Shown here: positions 1 to 8,860 of the stretch, one piece after another
Layout: each line of letters starts with the position of its first letter
How positions within the stretch are numbered: the stretch's first letter is position 1
Source: Pseudotabrizicola sp.
GTDB lineage: Bacteria; Pseudomonadota; Alphaproteobacteria; Rhodobacterales; Rhodobacteraceae
Direction: 5' to 3'
Length of the DNA: 64,000 nucleotides
Assembly (NCBI RefSeq): GCF_030684215.1
Contig: NZ_JAUXOV010000076.1
Coordinates: 124,001 to 188,000 of the forward strand
Notes under the pieces: generated by a model
The model's input: the letters and a program-made list of their open reading frames with translations, nothing else
What the model was told of the DNA's origin: nothing
Databases searched by the model: none
Program-made: the position numbers and the translations under genes

Positions 1-1227
1 TCCGCAGGTCGGCCGGTTGCGCTTTGTGTCGATGCCCTGTTCGGCACAGGTTTGGCGCGCGCTGTCGCAACGTCGGTTGTCGCGGCGGTGAAAGCCTTGT
101 TTAATGCTTTTCTGGGGGATTCAAAGGTGGTGTCTGTCGATCTTCCCTCGGGCCTTTGCGCGGACAGCGGGCGGGTGTTGGCAGGGGAAACGGCTGGGCC
201 TGGATTAGGTGAGGTGTTGCGCCCTGACCTGACGGTCAGCTTTCATCGGGCAAAGGTCGGTCACTGTCTGAGCGAAGGGCTGCGGCAGCGGGGGCGATTG
301 CGGGTGGTGGACATTGGCCTTGACGCTTTGCCTTCGACCACTGAGACGGCAACGGTACCGACGCCAACAAACGCGGTTGGCAAAGCCACGGATGCCCACA
401 AATACTCTCACGGCCATGCGCTTATTCTCTCCGGCCCCGCTGGCCGAGGCGGGGCGGCGCGTTTGGCGGCGCGGGGGGCGCTGCGGATCGGGGCGGGGGT
501 GGTGACGGTGGGCTGCGCTGCGGACGCGTTGGCGGAGCATGCTTCGCGGCTGGATGCGGTGATGCTGCGGGAGGTTGTGGATGCGCGGGCCTTGGCTGCT
601 GTGCTGGAGGATGGGCGGATCAATGCGCTTTGTCTGGGGCCGGGGATGGGGGCGGGGGCGCGGGAGGCGGCGCTGGTGGGCGTGGCTTTGAGGGCCGGGG
701 TGGCACGGCGGGGTGAACCCCGCCGTGCGCTGGTGCTGGATGCTGATGCGCTGACGTTGATCGCACGGGATGCCGCGCTGTTTGGGGCCTTGCATGACAG
801 ATGTGTGCTGACGCCGCATGCCGGGGAATTTGCGCGGTTGTTTCCCGACATTGCCGCGCGGTTGGCTGCGCCTGCGACCACGGGGCCTGCCTATTCCAAG
901 GTGGATGCCACGCGCGACGCGGCGGCGCGAGCCGGGTGCACAGTGCTGTTCAAGGGGCCGGATACGGTCATTGCCGGGCCGGATGGGCGCTGTGCCGTCA
1001 ATTCGGCACCGTATGACCGTACGGCGCCTTGGCTGGCGACGGCAGGCTCGGGCGATGTTTTGGCAGGGTTTATCAGTGGGCTGCTGGCACGTGGCTTTGC
1101 GCCGTTTGACGCCGCTTGCACCGGGGCCTGGCTGCATGTGGAATGCGCGCGCAGTTTCGGGCCGGGGTTGATTGCAGAGGATCTGCCCGAGGCACTACCA
1201 AAAGTGTTCCGCGCCTTGGGGGTGTGA
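1..1227 (+). CDS. nnr: Bifunctional NAD(P)H-hydrate epimerase/dehydratase, 5' truncated
   Basis: The reading frame is open from base 1 with no credible start, so the N-terminus lies outside the window. The first ~115 residues are the end of the YjeF epimerase domain (DALFGTGL near the start). The rest is the ribokinase-like ADP-dependent (S)-NAD(P)HX dehydratase domain, with LCLGPGMG and the catalytic TAGSGDVLAG near the C-terminus. By family knowledge it repairs hydrated NADH and NADPH in the cytoplasm. A hairpin terminator follows within a few bases and is shared with the convergent Hint gene. Confidence 0.92.
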   Translation, partial: SAGRPVALCVDALFGTGLARAVATSVVAAVKALFNAFLGDSKVVSVDLPSGLCADSGRVLAGETAGPGLGEVLRPDLTVSFHRAKVGHCLSEGLRQRGRLRVVDIGLDALPSTTETATVPTPTNAVGKATDAHKYSHGHALILSGPAGRGGAARLAARGALRIGAGVVTVGCAADALAEHASRLDAVMLREVVDARALAAVLEDGRINALCLGPGMGAGAREAALVGVALRAGVARRGEPRRALVLDADALTLIARDAALFGALHDRCVLTPHAGEFARLFPDIAARLAAPATTGPAYSKVDATRDAAARAGCTVLFKGPDTVIAGPDGRCAVNSAPYDRTAPWLATAGSGDVLAGFISGLLARGFAPFDAACTGAWLHVECARSFGPGLIAEDLPEALPKVFRALGV

Positions 1228-1229
1228 AA

Positions 1230-1252
1230 AAAGCCGCCCCAAGGGCGGCTTT
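1230..1252. terminator. Bidirectional hairpin terminator between nnr and the Hint gene
   Basis: A 10-bp perfect stem (AAAGCCGCCC / GGGCGGCTTT) with a 3-base loop and A/T-rich flanks sits between two convergent stop codons. Confidence 0.8.
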
Positions 1253-1276
1253 GCTTTCGGCAGACTATTGTCGAAA

Positions 1277-1762
1277 TCAGCCGCGCTGTACGGCCGTTTC
1301 GCACCCCAGTTCCAGCCCGGCGGCAAAGATCACCTGCGGATCTGCGAAATGCAGGGTGACGATCCGGGCCTCGGCCACGGTTTCGCTGCGGATATAGGCG
1401 CCATCCACAAGACGGTCAGCGCGCATCACGGCCTGATCAACGCCAGTCATGGCCTTGGCGCGCCAGTCGCGGATCAACAGCGGTTGTTGCGGCGCGACGA
1501 TCATGTCGGCCTCGGGGCGGTCTTTTCCCAAAACGCCTTCGGAAATGCGGATCACGCTGGCATTCTTGACAACGGCGATCTCAACCCCAGTGACCGCGCG
1601 TGCGCCGGACCGGGTGATGATCTTGTCACCGGGGGCCACAAACTCGATCGGCATGGCGCCTGCAAGGGTCAGGATAATGGTGCCTGCCGCGATCCCGCAG
1701 AGCGGCATTTTGGTGCTGGCATCAACGGTACCTGCGGTGGGTCCAACGGAAAGCTCTGCCAT
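1277..1762 (-). CDS. Stand-alone Hint (hedgehog/intein-type) domain protein
   Basis: 161 residues from the chosen ATG, which has GGAG about 6 bases upstream. A second ATG at 1783, also with a possible GAGG site, would add 7 residues. The pattern CGIAAGTIILTLAGAMPIEF followed by PGDKIITRSG is typical of the bacterial Hint family, with the cysteine in the expected N-terminal block. There is no signal peptide and no attached toxin or adhesin. These small Hint proteins are common in Rhodobacterales but their role is unknown. Longer open frames upstream on this strand run through the tRNA and are not credible. Confidence 0.75.
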   Translation of the reverse strand: MAELSVGPTAGTVDASTKMPLCGIAAGTIILTLAGAMPIEFVAPGDKIITRSGARAVTGVEIAVVKNASVIRISEGVLGKDRPEADMIVAPQQPLLIRDWRAKAMTGVDQAVMRADRLVDGAYIRSETVAEARIVTLHFADPQVIFAAGLELGCETAVQRG

Positions 1763-2018
1763 GATCAACTCCAGTGCCAACATTTTGTCTGCCTCATGCT
1801 TTTTTGATCCGAAATATGGCAGGAACAGGGCGGCGGCGAGGCTTTCTTGGGCGAGGGCGGGGCATTTTCGGGGCTGCGTGGCCGGAATGCCGCCAAAATC
1901 TCGACGGTAAGGCCAGCCACGGAGGATGCGTTTTTGCTCTCGCCAGTCGCGGAACGCTTTGCTAGAACACCGGGGCACGGCGGGTATGCCCCATAGCGGG
2001 TCTAGCCTTTCGTATGTT

Positions 2019-2103
2019 GCGGGTGTGGCGAAATTGGCAGACGCACCAGATTTAGGTTCTGGCGCCGCAAGGCGTGGGGGTTCAAGTCCCTCCACCCGCA
2101 CCA
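2019..2103 (+). tRNA. tRNA-Leu(UAG)
   Basis: The acceptor stem GCGGGTG pairs with CACCCGC and CCA is encoded (2101-2103). The anticodon stem CCAGA/TCTGG encloses loop TTTAGGT, with anticodon TAG at 2053-2055. The long variable arm (GGCGCCGCAAGGCGT) marks a class II leucine tRNA, and the T arm is GGGGGTTCAAGTCCCTC. Confidence 0.97.
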
Positions 2104-2278
2104 TCATTGCCCTGTTGCCGCTGCCCCCCCTTTGCGATGCGCGGATTTTTCCCAAAATGCTGAACATTCGGGCGGAAAATCGGCATTCGGGCTTGCAAGC
2201 CGCCCTGCGGATTAATAGGAGAGGCGGGAAAGTTTTGACTGCCGCCTGTTCTGGCGGCCCAACCGATATGGGGAAAAT

Positions 2279-3613
2279 ATGCAAGTCACCGAGACCCTGA
2301 ACGAAGGGCTGAAGCGCGGCTACACCATCACTGTGACCGCTGCCGAACTGGAAGCCAAGGTTCAGGAAAAGCTGGTCGAAGCGCAGCCCGAAGTCGAGAT
2401 GAAGGGCTTTCGCAAGGGCAAGGTGCCTATGGCGATCCTGCGCAAGCAGTTTGGGCCGCGCCTTTTGGGCGATGCGATGCAAGACGCGATTGACGGCGCG
2501 ATGAAGGATCACTTTGACAAAACCGGCGACCGTCCGGCTTTGCAGCCTGATGTAAAGATGCAGGGCGGCGATGACTGGGCCGAGGGCCGCGACGTTGTGG
2601 TCGAGATGACCTATGACTGCCTGCCGCCGATCCCGGAACTGGATGCAAGCAAGATCACGCTGGACCGTCTGGTGGTGAAAGCCGATGACGCATCGGTTGA
2701 CGAAGCGCTGAAAAACCTGGCCTCCACTGCGCAGTCCTTTGACGACCGCAAAAAGGGTGCCAAGGCCAAAGATGGCGACCAGATCACCATCGACTTCAAA
2801 GGCTCGGTTGACGGCGACTATTTTGAAGGCGGCACGGCTGAGGATTACCCGCTGGTGCTGGGGTCAAACTCGTTCATTCCGGGCTTTGAAGCGCAGCTTG
2901 TCGGCACCAAGGTTGGTGACGAGGTGAAGGTCGACGTGACCTTCCCGGAAGAATATGGCGCGGCGAATCTGGCGGGCAAAGCGGCGGTGTTTGAATGCAC
3001 CATCAAGGCTCTCAAAGAGCCAAAAGCGGCCGAGCTGGATGACGAGCTGGCCAAGAAATACGGCGCCGAGGATCTGGCCGGTCTGAAGGGTCAGATCGCG
3101 GAACGTCTGGGCGTGGAATATCAGGGCGCCAGCAAAGCGATCATGAAGCGCGCTTTGCTGGATCAACTGGACGGTTTGGTCAAGTTTGACCTGCCCGCAG
3201 CTTTGGTTGAAGCAGAGGCGAACCAGATCGCGCACCAGCTGTGGCACGAAGAAAACCCTGAGGTGCAGGGCCATAACCACGACGCCATCGAGCCAACTGA
3301 CGAGCATAAGTCGCTGGCCGAACGTCGTGTGCGTCTGGGCCTGTTGCTGGCTGAAATCGGTCGCAAGGCTGAAATCACCGTCACCGATGCCGAGATGACC
3401 CAAGCCGTGTTGAACGCGGCGCGTCAGTATCCTGGCCAAGAGCGTCAGTTCTTTGAATTCGTCCAGAAGAACCCGCAGATGCAACAGCAACTGCGCGCGC
3501 CTTTGTTTGAAGACAAGGTGGTTGACCACATCGTTGGTCAGGCCAAAGTAACCGAGAAAGAAGTCAACAAGGACGAACTTCAAAAGGCGATCGACGCGCT
3601 GGATGAGATCTGA
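2279..3613 (+). CDS. tig: Trigger factor, ribosome-associated chaperone
   Basis: 444 residues, normal length. The N-terminal ribosome-binding signature GFRKGKVP is at residues 43-50. An FKBP-type peptidyl-prolyl isomerase domain lies at about 155-240 ([14 protein letters not shown]), followed by the helical substrate-binding domain. It binds ribosomal protein L23 and shields nascent chains. GGGGA lies just before the ATG. It stands alone, with the tRNA upstream and its own terminator downstream. Confidence 0.97.
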   Translation: MQVTETLNEGLKRGYTITVTAAELEAKVQEKLVEAQPEVEMKGFRKGKVPMAILRKQFGPRLLGDAMQDAIDGAMKDHFDKTGDRPALQPDVKMQGGDDWAEGRDVVVEMTYDCLPPIPELDASKITLDRLVVKADDASVDEALKNLASTAQSFDDRKKGAKAKDGDQITIDFKGSVDGDYFEGGTAEDYPLVLGSNSFIPGFEAQLVGTKVGDEVKVDVTFPEEYGAANLAGKAAVFECTIKALKEPKAAELDDELAKKYGAEDLAGLKGQIAERLGVEYQGASKAIMKRALLDQLDGLVKFDLPAALVEAEANQIAHQLWHEENPEVQGHNHDAIEPTDEHKSLAERRVRLGLLLAEIGRKAEITVTDAEMTQAVLNAARQYPGQERQFFEFVQKNPQMQQQLRAPLFEDKVVDHIVGQAKVTEKEVNKDELQKAIDALDEI

Positions 3614-3635
3614 TTGTCTGACCAGACTGAACGGA

Positions 3636-3668
3636 GGGCCGCGCCGGATGGTGCGGCCCTTTTCTTTT
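3636..3668 (+). terminator. Rho-independent terminator of tig
   Basis: GGGCCGC and GCGGCCC pair around an imperfect loop and are followed by TTTTCTTTT. Confidence 0.8.
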
Positions 3669-3684
3669 GCCATAGGATGTGACC

Positions 3685-4431
3685 ATGCCGAATTTCCTGC
3701 CCGATTTGCCAGAGGCGCGCATTCTGGAGGCTTTGTCCCGTGCGCCCGGCAATGAGCTGCGCTCGGGCAAGTTTGACTCTGCGGAATCGTCGGCGGCACT
3801 TGTTGCCAATGCCTTTGGCTGGTTTCTGGAGCGTCCCGGCACCCTGCCGCCGCTGCCCGGTGTGCCTGCAGGCGCGGTGGAAACAGTGGATCTGGAGGTC
3901 GAGATGCGGTTTCCGTGGTCAGGCGGGCGGCATCCCTGGCTGGATGTTGGGATCGTGACCCACACCACGCTGGTCGGCGTGGAAAGCAAGCGCTACGAGC
4001 CGTTCCGCCCTGCCAAACAGACCGGGTTTTCTGATGTGTATGACCGCCCGGTCTGGGGGACGAACATGGCGCGCTATACTTCCCTTGCACAGGCGCTGAT
4101 CGCAGGCACGGCGGATTACCGGGTGCTGGATGCGGTGCAACTGGTCAAGCACGCCTATGGCATCCGGACACGGGCGCAAAAGCGGGCCTTGGGGGCAGTG
4201 TTGGTCTATCTCTATGCCGAGCCTGCGCAATGGGCCTCGGGCAAGCCTGTTGACCGGGCGCGCCAGGCGCAGCACCGGGACGAGATCGCGCGCTTTGGTG
4301 CGGCGGTGGCAGGGGATGATGTGGTGTTTGTGCCGATCTCGTGGGGTGATCTGCTGTGGCACTGGGACCGTGTGCCCGCCTTGCGCGCCCATGTGGCAGC
4401 GCTGCGGGCGCGGTTTGGAGATTTGGGCTGA
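3685..4431 (+). CDS. Uncharacterised protein with PD-(D/E)XK-nuclease-like residues
   Basis: 248 residues from the ATG with AGGA 7 bases upstream; an in-frame GTG at 3679 is possible. I do not recognise a named family with certainty. The central stretch WLDVGIV (Asp87) followed by VGVESKRYEP (Glu100-Ser-Lys102) has the D-Xn-E-X-K arrangement of PD-(D/E)XK nucleases, with a hydrophobic strand between. This is a motif-level inference only. There is no signal peptide or membrane span. It lies between the tig terminator and the convergent CHAP lipoprotein gene, with no restriction or repair partner nearby. Confidence 0.7.
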   Translation: MPNFLPDLPEARILEALSRAPGNELRSGKFDSAESSAALVANAFGWFLERPGTLPPLPGVPAGAVETVDLEVEMRFPWSGGRHPWLDVGIVTHTTLVGVESKRYEPFRPAKQTGFSDVYDRPVWGTNMARYTSLAQALIAGTADYRVLDAVQLVKHAYGIRTRAQKRALGAVLVYLYAEPAQWASGKPVDRARQAQHRDEIARFGAAVAGDDVVFVPISWGDLLWHWDRVPALRAHVAALRARFGDLG

Positions 4432-4466
4432 CCAGAGAGGTCAGCCTTGGCTGGCCGCCCTAACGG

Positions 4467-5045
4467 TCAGCTTTGGCTGGCATCGCCGCCGATCTTGCGG
4501 GGATAGACAAAGCCATGCAGCGGGCGGGCATTGCCGATCACGCCGGGGGTGCCTTCGACCTGCACCCGTGACCAGTCGTTGTTTTCAGACACGTCGATGA
4601 CCGGCATCTTGAGCGAGATTTGGTTGCGGTGCCAGTTGGCGTGGTCGATCAGCACTTTGCGTTCGGACACCACTTCGGACACCACGGCAACGTGGCCAAG
4701 ACGGCTGCTGGAATGCGGGGCGAAAACCATCACCGCGCCTTCTTCGGGGGCCGAGCCACGGAAGTAGACGCCTTTGGCTGCCTTCCACCATGTTCCAGCA
4801 TTGCCCTTCAATTCGACTCCCGAAGCGGTGCGGGCAAAAGGCACACACCAGACCCGCGCGCCACGCGCCTGCTTTTCCTTGACCTCGGAAATGGCCTGAG
4901 CTTGCAGCATTGGATTGAACGACGACGGGGCTGGCGCGCTCATCGTGGATTTGGTGATGGCGTCGCCACAGGCGGTCAGCATGAGCAGGCTGGCACAAAG
5001 AAGAGTGGCGCGTGCGAAGCCGCGGGTCTGTCGTGTCAAAGTCAA
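4467..5045 (-). CDS. CHAP-domain lipoprotein
   Basis: A short N-terminus rich in Arg and Thr is followed by a hydrophobic segment and lipobox LTAC, so a lipid-anchored exported protein is predicted. The mature part has a CHAP (NlpC/P60-like amidase) domain: ARVWCVPFART with the nucleophile-type Cys, then RLGHVAVVSEV with the His, then a polar region DHANWH. CHAP enzymes cut peptidoglycan peptides or related amides. No ATG fits, and the proposed start is TTG at 5045 with a GGGGA-type site about 9 bases upstream. A 10-codon frame ends in a TTGA overlap with this start. Confidence 0.75.
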   Translation of the reverse strand: MTLTRQTRGFARATLLCASLLMLTACGDAITKSTMSAPAPSSFNPMLQAQAISEVKEKQARGARVWCVPFARTASGVELKGNAGTWWKAAKGVYFRGSAPEEGAVMVFAPHSSSRLGHVAVVSEVVSERKVLIDHANWHRNQISLKMPVIDVSENNDWSRVQVEGTPGVIGNARPLHGFVYPRKIGGDASQS

Positions 5046-5161
5046 ATTGAACCGTCCCCAGATAGTATTTTCATGGCTTGTAACGCATGTTTCAGCGAGT
5101 GAAAGACTGCGTGACAGGGGGTGGCGGAAAGTTGCCGGTTCCGTGATCGGGGCCAGTTTTT

Positions 5162-6100
5162 CTAGGAACCTTTTTGCGCAAGCCGTTCTCGCCACAGCAC
5201 AAACAGCCCGGCAAAAACAATGGTTGCGATGCCTGCCCATGCTACAGCATCGGGCCATTCCGCAAAAAAGGCCCAGCCCCAGAGGATGCCCCAAAGCATG
5301 GCGCTGTATTCAAAAGGCGTGACGGCATTGGCATCGGCGATGCGGTAGGCTTGGGTCAACAGCGTAAGCCCCAGCGCCGCAATCACCCCGCAGCCCGCCA
5401 TAAGCGTTGCATCCAGCGGCGTGGGCCAGACCCATGCGCGCAGCAAAAACGCCAGCGACGGGTGCAGATCGGGGGCGGTGGTGCCGCCAAACCCCAAGGC
5501 CATGACGGTGGCGATCACCAAAAACACCAGATTGCCCCAGAACGCCATGGCAGCGGCACTTTCGCGCGCGCCCAACTGGCGGGCAAAGATCATCGACAGC
5601 CCATAGCACAGACCCGACAGAACCGGCAGCAGGGCCGCAATCTCGAACAACCCTGCTCCGGGGCGCAGGATCACCAGCACGCCGCCAAAGCCCACCAGCA
5701 CCGCAAGCCCGCGCCGCCAGCCGACCGTTTCGCCCAGCATCGGCACGGACAGGATGGTGATAAACAGCGGCGCCGAGAAATAAAGCGCAACAGCGGTCGC
5801 CAGCGGCAAGGCGGGCAGCGCAAGGTAGTAGGCGGCATAGGCCACGAACATCACCAGACCCCGCCCGATCATTGCGTTGGTGCCGGGGGTGAAAAGCGTG
5901 CGCAAACCGCCATCACGGGCAGCAAGCAACAAGAGCAGCGGCAAAGCGGTCAGGCTGCGGAACACCATGGCCTGTGACAGCGGATAGCTGCCCGACAACA
6001 GTTTGAGGATCAGATCCTGCACGGAAAACAGCCCCAATCCCGCGCACAGGCACAAGATGCCAAGGGTGGAGTCGTGGCGCGGGGCAGGAAGGGCTGTCAT
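5162..6100 (-). CDS. EamA/DMT-family membrane exporter
   Basis: 312 residues with about ten hydrophobic spans in two halves, the usual duplicated EamA layout of the drug/metabolite transporter superfamily. It begins with a short polar segment before FSVQDLILKLLSG. The second half contains NAVTPFEYSAMLWGILWGW, a typical final-repeat pattern. Substrate cannot be told from sequence. A second, different EamA gene lies at 22809-23693. Confidence 0.88.
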   Translation of the reverse strand: MTALPAPRHDSTLGILCLCAGLGLFSVQDLILKLLSGSYPLSQAMVFRSLTALPLLLLLAARDGGLRTLFTPGTNAMIGRGLVMFVAYAAYYLALPALPLATAVALYFSAPLFITILSVPMLGETVGWRRGLAVLVGFGGVLVILRPGAGLFEIAALLPVLSGLCYGLSMIFARQLGARESAAAMAFWGNLVFLVIATVMALGFGGTTAPDLHPSLAFLLRAWVWPTPLDATLMAGCGVIAALGLTLLTQAYRIADANAVTPFEYSAMLWGILWGWAFFAEWPDAVAWAGIATIVFAGLFVLWRERLAQKGS

Positions 6101-6195
6101 CTATAGGCCTTGATCTGATTTGATTGGATCAGACCATGTGCCGGGTGGCGACGCGCCTCTGATGCCGACATGCGGGGTGTCGGCGATGGGCCAGC

Positions 6196-6477
6196 CTAGT
6201 CGGTGAGCGGAGGTTTGACAAAGCGCGCGCCCTTTGCTTTGCCCTTGGGCGCAAGCGTGATCAAGGGTGCCGCAGCGGGCGCAGTGGCAGCAGGGGCGTC
6301 GCCGGTGTCGGGCGCGGCGAGGGCCTGTTCCAGAAAGGCAGTCGCGGGGCCGGATTGCATCGTGGTGTCGGTTGCCATGGCGGCCAAGGCGGGCACTTTC
6401 GGATTGGCCTGCAGATAGCCAAAGGCCACCGCGACACCCAGCATCGACAGGCCACACAGAAGCAGGATCAGGCGCAT
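6196..6477 (-). CDS. Small single-span membrane or secreted protein, unknown
   Basis: 93 residues. A hydrophobic N-terminus (LILLLCGLSMLGVAVAFGYL) acts as signal or anchor and is followed by an Ala/Pro-rich stretch and a basic end (KGKAKGARFVK). The ribosome site is weak. A longer frame in another register (6101-6601) overlaps it but lacks protein-like composition. Support is base composition and the N-terminal pattern only. Confidence 0.55.
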   Translation of the reverse strand: MRLILLLCGLSMLGVAVAFGYLQANPKVPALAAMATDTTMQSGPATAFLEQALAAPDTGDAPAATAPAAAPLITLAPKGKAKGARFVKPPLTD

Positions 6478-6556
6478 GGGAAATGTCCGTCAGTTTGGAG
6501 TGACGTCTTTTGCCACGGCAATGGGGCCAAGTTTGGGCAAACCTTCGGCCAAAGCA

Positions 6557-6588
6557 AAAGGCCGCGCGGAGCGATCCGCGCGGCCTTT
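6557..6588 (-). terminator. Terminator of the rpsF-rpsR-rplI operon
   Basis: A perfect 14-bp stem (AAAGGCCGCGCGGA and its complement) has a GCGA loop and ends in T-rich sequence when read on the minus strand. Confidence 0.88.
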
Positions 6589-6624
6589 GGTCTGGCGGCA
6601 ACGCCAGACTTATCTGAGAAGACC

Positions 6625-7194
6625 TTAGTCTTCCTGTGCTGCGCCGCCCAGATCGTCGAACAACTCGGCGATCTCGAAATCGGCTGCGGCTTCGGCTTCG
6701 GCGGCCAGATCCTGGATCGACTTGCCCGAGGCTTGCAGTTCGGCTTCTTCAGCCGAACGGGCCACGTTCAGGTTCATCCGCACGGTCACTTCCGGGTGCA
6801 GAACCACGGAAACAGAGTGGATGCCAAGATCTTTGATCGGCTTGTCGAGGACAACCTGACCACGGTTCACAGTGAACCCGCCATCGGTTGCCACTTCGGC
6901 GGCGTCACGGGTGGTGACGGAGCCGTAGAGAGCGCCCGAATCGGACGCAGAGCGGATGATGACGAAGGTCTGACCGTCCAGTTTGGCGGCCACAGCTTCG
7001 GCTTCTTTTTTGGTTTCAAGGTTCTGCGCTTCCAACTGGGCCTTTTTGGCCTCGAAGGATTTGATGTTGCCATCATTGGCGCGCAGCGCCTTGCCCTGCG
7101 GCAGCAGGAAGTTGCGGGCGTAACCGTCCTTGACGTTCACGACTTCGCCCATCTGGCCCAGCTTGGCCACGCGCTGAAGAAGGATCACTTGCAT
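6625..7194 (-). CDS. rplI: 50S ribosomal protein L9
   Basis: 189 residues. The start [19 protein letters not shown] and the NFLLPQGKA segment are diagnostic of L9. It is longer than the ~150-residue E. coli protein because of an acidic Ala/Glu-rich C-terminal tail of about 35 residues, common in alphaproteobacteria. It is the last gene of rpsF-rpsR-rplI, 12 bases after rpsR. Confidence 0.97.
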   Translation of the reverse strand: MQVILLQRVAKLGQMGEVVNVKDGYARNFLLPQGKALRANDGNIKSFEAKKAQLEAQNLETKKEAEAVAAKLDGQTFVIIRSASDSGALYGSVTTRDAAEVATDGGFTVNRGQVVLDKPIKDLGIHSVSVVLHPEVTVRMNLNVARSAEEAELQASGKSIQDLAAEAEAAADFEIAELFDDLGGAAQED

Positions 7195-7206
7195 GTCTGG
7201 TGCTCC

Positions 7207-7434
7207 TTATTTCACGGCATAGGGCAGCAGGGCGAGGAAGCGGGCGCGCTTGATCGCACGGGCCAGCTCACGCTGCTTGATTGCGGATACGGCGGTGATA
7301 CGCGACGGCACGATCTTGCCACGCTCAGAGATGTAGCGCTGCAGCAGACGTGTGTCTTTGTAGTCAATTGCCGGTGCATTGTCGCCCGAGAACGGGCAAA
7401 CCTTGCGGCGGCGGAAAAATGGTTTGTTCGCCAT
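7207..7434 (-). CDS. rpsR: 30S ribosomal protein S18
   Basis: 75 residues, normal length, with [10 protein letters not shown] and the conserved [16 protein letters not shown] block that binds 16S rRNA next to S6. Middle gene of the operon. Confidence 0.97.
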   Translation of the reverse strand: MANKPFFRRRKVCPFSGDNAPAIDYKDTRLLQRYISERGKIVPSRITAVSAIKQRELARAIKRARFLALLPYAVK

Positions 7435-7463
7435 GGTTTATGGTCCTTTCCTAAGGCTGATGA

Positions 7464-7910
7464 TCAACGACGCGGGCCGCGGTCTGCACCGCGATCGGGG
7501 CGGTCACCGCCACCGAATGACGGACGTTCACGGCGTTCGCCGCCAAAGCCGCCACGGTCGCCATCACGGTCGCCACGTTCACGCTCGTCACGCTTTTGCA
7601 TCTGCACGGATGGGCCTTCGCCATGAGCATCGACCTTGATGGTCAGGATGCGCATCACGTCATCATGCAAGCGCATTAGGCGTTCCATTTCCTGAACGGC
7701 GGCCGAAGGCGCATCCGATTTCAGAAAAGCGTAGTGGCCCTTGCGGTTTTTGTTGATCTTGTAGGCCATCGTTTTGACGCCCCAGTATTCCGACTCAACG
7801 ACTTTGCCGCCGTTGTCCGAAAGCACTGCGGTGAAATGTTCGACAAGGCCTTCAGCCTGCGTGTTGGAAAGATCCTGACGCGCAATAAAGACATGCTCAT
7901 ACAGTGGCAT
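7464..7910 (-). CDS. rpsF: 30S ribosomal protein S6
   Basis: 148 residues. The S6 fold occupies about residues 1-105 (MPLYEHVFIARQDLS, TMAYKINKNRKGHYAF). A hydrophilic tail rich in Arg, Gly and Asp follows (repeated GDRDGDRGG-type runs), longer than in enterobacteria. It is the first gene of the operon. Its partner S18 is encoded next. Confidence 0.96.
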   Translation of the reverse strand: MPLYEHVFIARQDLSNTQAEGLVEHFTAVLSDNGGKVVESEYWGVKTMAYKINKNRKGHYAFLKSDAPSAAVQEMERLMRLHDDVMRILTIKVDAHGEGPSVQMQKRDERERGDRDGDRGGFGGERRERPSFGGGDRPDRGADRGPRR

Positions 7911-8207
7911 GTATCGTCCTTTTCGTCTCGGGCGGCTTCAAAGACCAACGGCATTTGGCCTTTCCGCGGCCGGGTCACGAGAGGCATCGCCATTAAAAGG
8001 GATGCGGAAAGGATGGTGCGTTATACAGATCGCCCGCGCAGATGCAAGCGCGGCGCAGGCGGGTGGTTTGGTGCGCCACACGCAGGCGTTATGTTCACCA
8101 GCGCGCAGGTTTTGTTCGCTGGCCGTGAATTGTGCGGTTGCAGCATTTAGGGCAGGGTCCGCGACGTATTGTGGGCCATGGTGGCCCGCCCAGCCGGAGA
8201 GTTCTGA
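7911..8207. other. Divergent intergenic region, rpsF versus yceI
   Basis: 297 bases without a convincing gene. It contains the likely rpsF promoter (8020-8048), and before the yceI ATG there is GGAGAG as a ribosome site. Open frames here are overlapping and have no family features. Confidence 0.6.
8020..8048 (-). promoter_or_regulatory. Predicted sigma-70-type promoter of rpsF
   Basis: Read on the minus strand: CTTGCA, 17 bases, TATAAC. The -10 matches the consensus at five of six positions. It lies about 110 bases before the rpsF start. Confidence 0.5.
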
Positions 8208-8783
8208 ATGACCCGCATCGCCCCCATCGCCCTGATTGCCGCCCTTGCCGCTGCCCCCGCCTTTGCAGAAGCCGAAAAATATACGCTGGACGCCAGCCAC
8301 AGCCAGATTGTGTTCAACTACAACCACCTTGGCTATTCGACCGGCTTCGGCATGTTCTCGGGCTTTGACGGCGAGATCATGTTTGATCAGGTCAACCCGG
8401 CCGCATCTTCCGTGACTGTGTCTTTCCCGGTCAAATCCATGCTGACCGGCTGGGAAGCCCGGTTCGAGCATTTCATGTCAGCTGATTTCTTTGGGGCCAC
8501 CGATGAAGAGATGGTCACATTTACCTCGACCGCCATCGAAGTGACCGGCGAGAACACTGCCAAGATCACCGGCGACCTGACGCTGAACGATGTAACCAAA
8601 TCGGTTGTGCTGGACGCTGTGCTCAATCAGGTCAGCGATCACCCGATGGAGAACAAGCCTTGGGCCGGTTTTGACGCCACGACCACGCTGCTGCGGTCGG
8701 ATTTCAACGTCGGCGCCTTTGCGCCCTTCGTCAGCGATGAAGTGCAGGTTCAGATCTCGGTTGAAGCAATGAAGGCCGAATAA
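8208..8783 (+). CDS. Secreted YceI-family protein
   Basis: 191 residues with a clear Sec signal peptide (IALIAALAAAPAFAEA, cleavage near residue 20). The mature YceI lipocalin-like barrel starts YTLDASHSQIVFNYNHLG and contains FEHFMSADFF. YceI proteins bind polyisoprenoids or amphiphiles in the periplasm. It faces a second YceI domain fused to cytochrome b561 across a shared terminator. Confidence 0.92.
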   Translation: MTRIAPIALIAALAAAPAFAEAEKYTLDASHSQIVFNYNHLGYSTGFGMFSGFDGEIMFDQVNPAASSVTVSFPVKSMLTGWEARFEHFMSADFFGATDEEMVTFTSTAIEVTGENTAKITGDLTLNDVTKSVVLDAVLNQVSDHPMENKPWAGFDATTTLLRSDFNVGAFAPFVSDEVQVQISVEAMKAE

Positions 8784-8803
8784 GGCGCGCATCAAAAAAC
8801 GAC

Positions 8804-8835
8804 AAAGGCCGCCGGGGCAATCCGGCGGCCTTTTT
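8804..8835. terminator. Bidirectional terminator between the two YceI genes
   Basis: Stem AAAGGCCGCCGG / CCGGCGGCCTTT with a short loop and T tract, placed between convergent stops. Confidence 0.85.
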
Positions 8836-8860
8836 GCTGTGCAGCGCTTTGGTTGTGGGA

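Noticed and set aside
1277-2512. Long minus-strand frame extending the Hint gene to 2512
   Set aside because: It would run through the tRNA-Leu gene and the first codons of tig, lacks homology upstream of residue ~243, and the real start has its own ribosome site.
6355-7626. 423-codon plus-strand frame over rplI-rpsR-rpsF
   Set aside because: Antisense to three ribosomal protein genes; no start site or motif.
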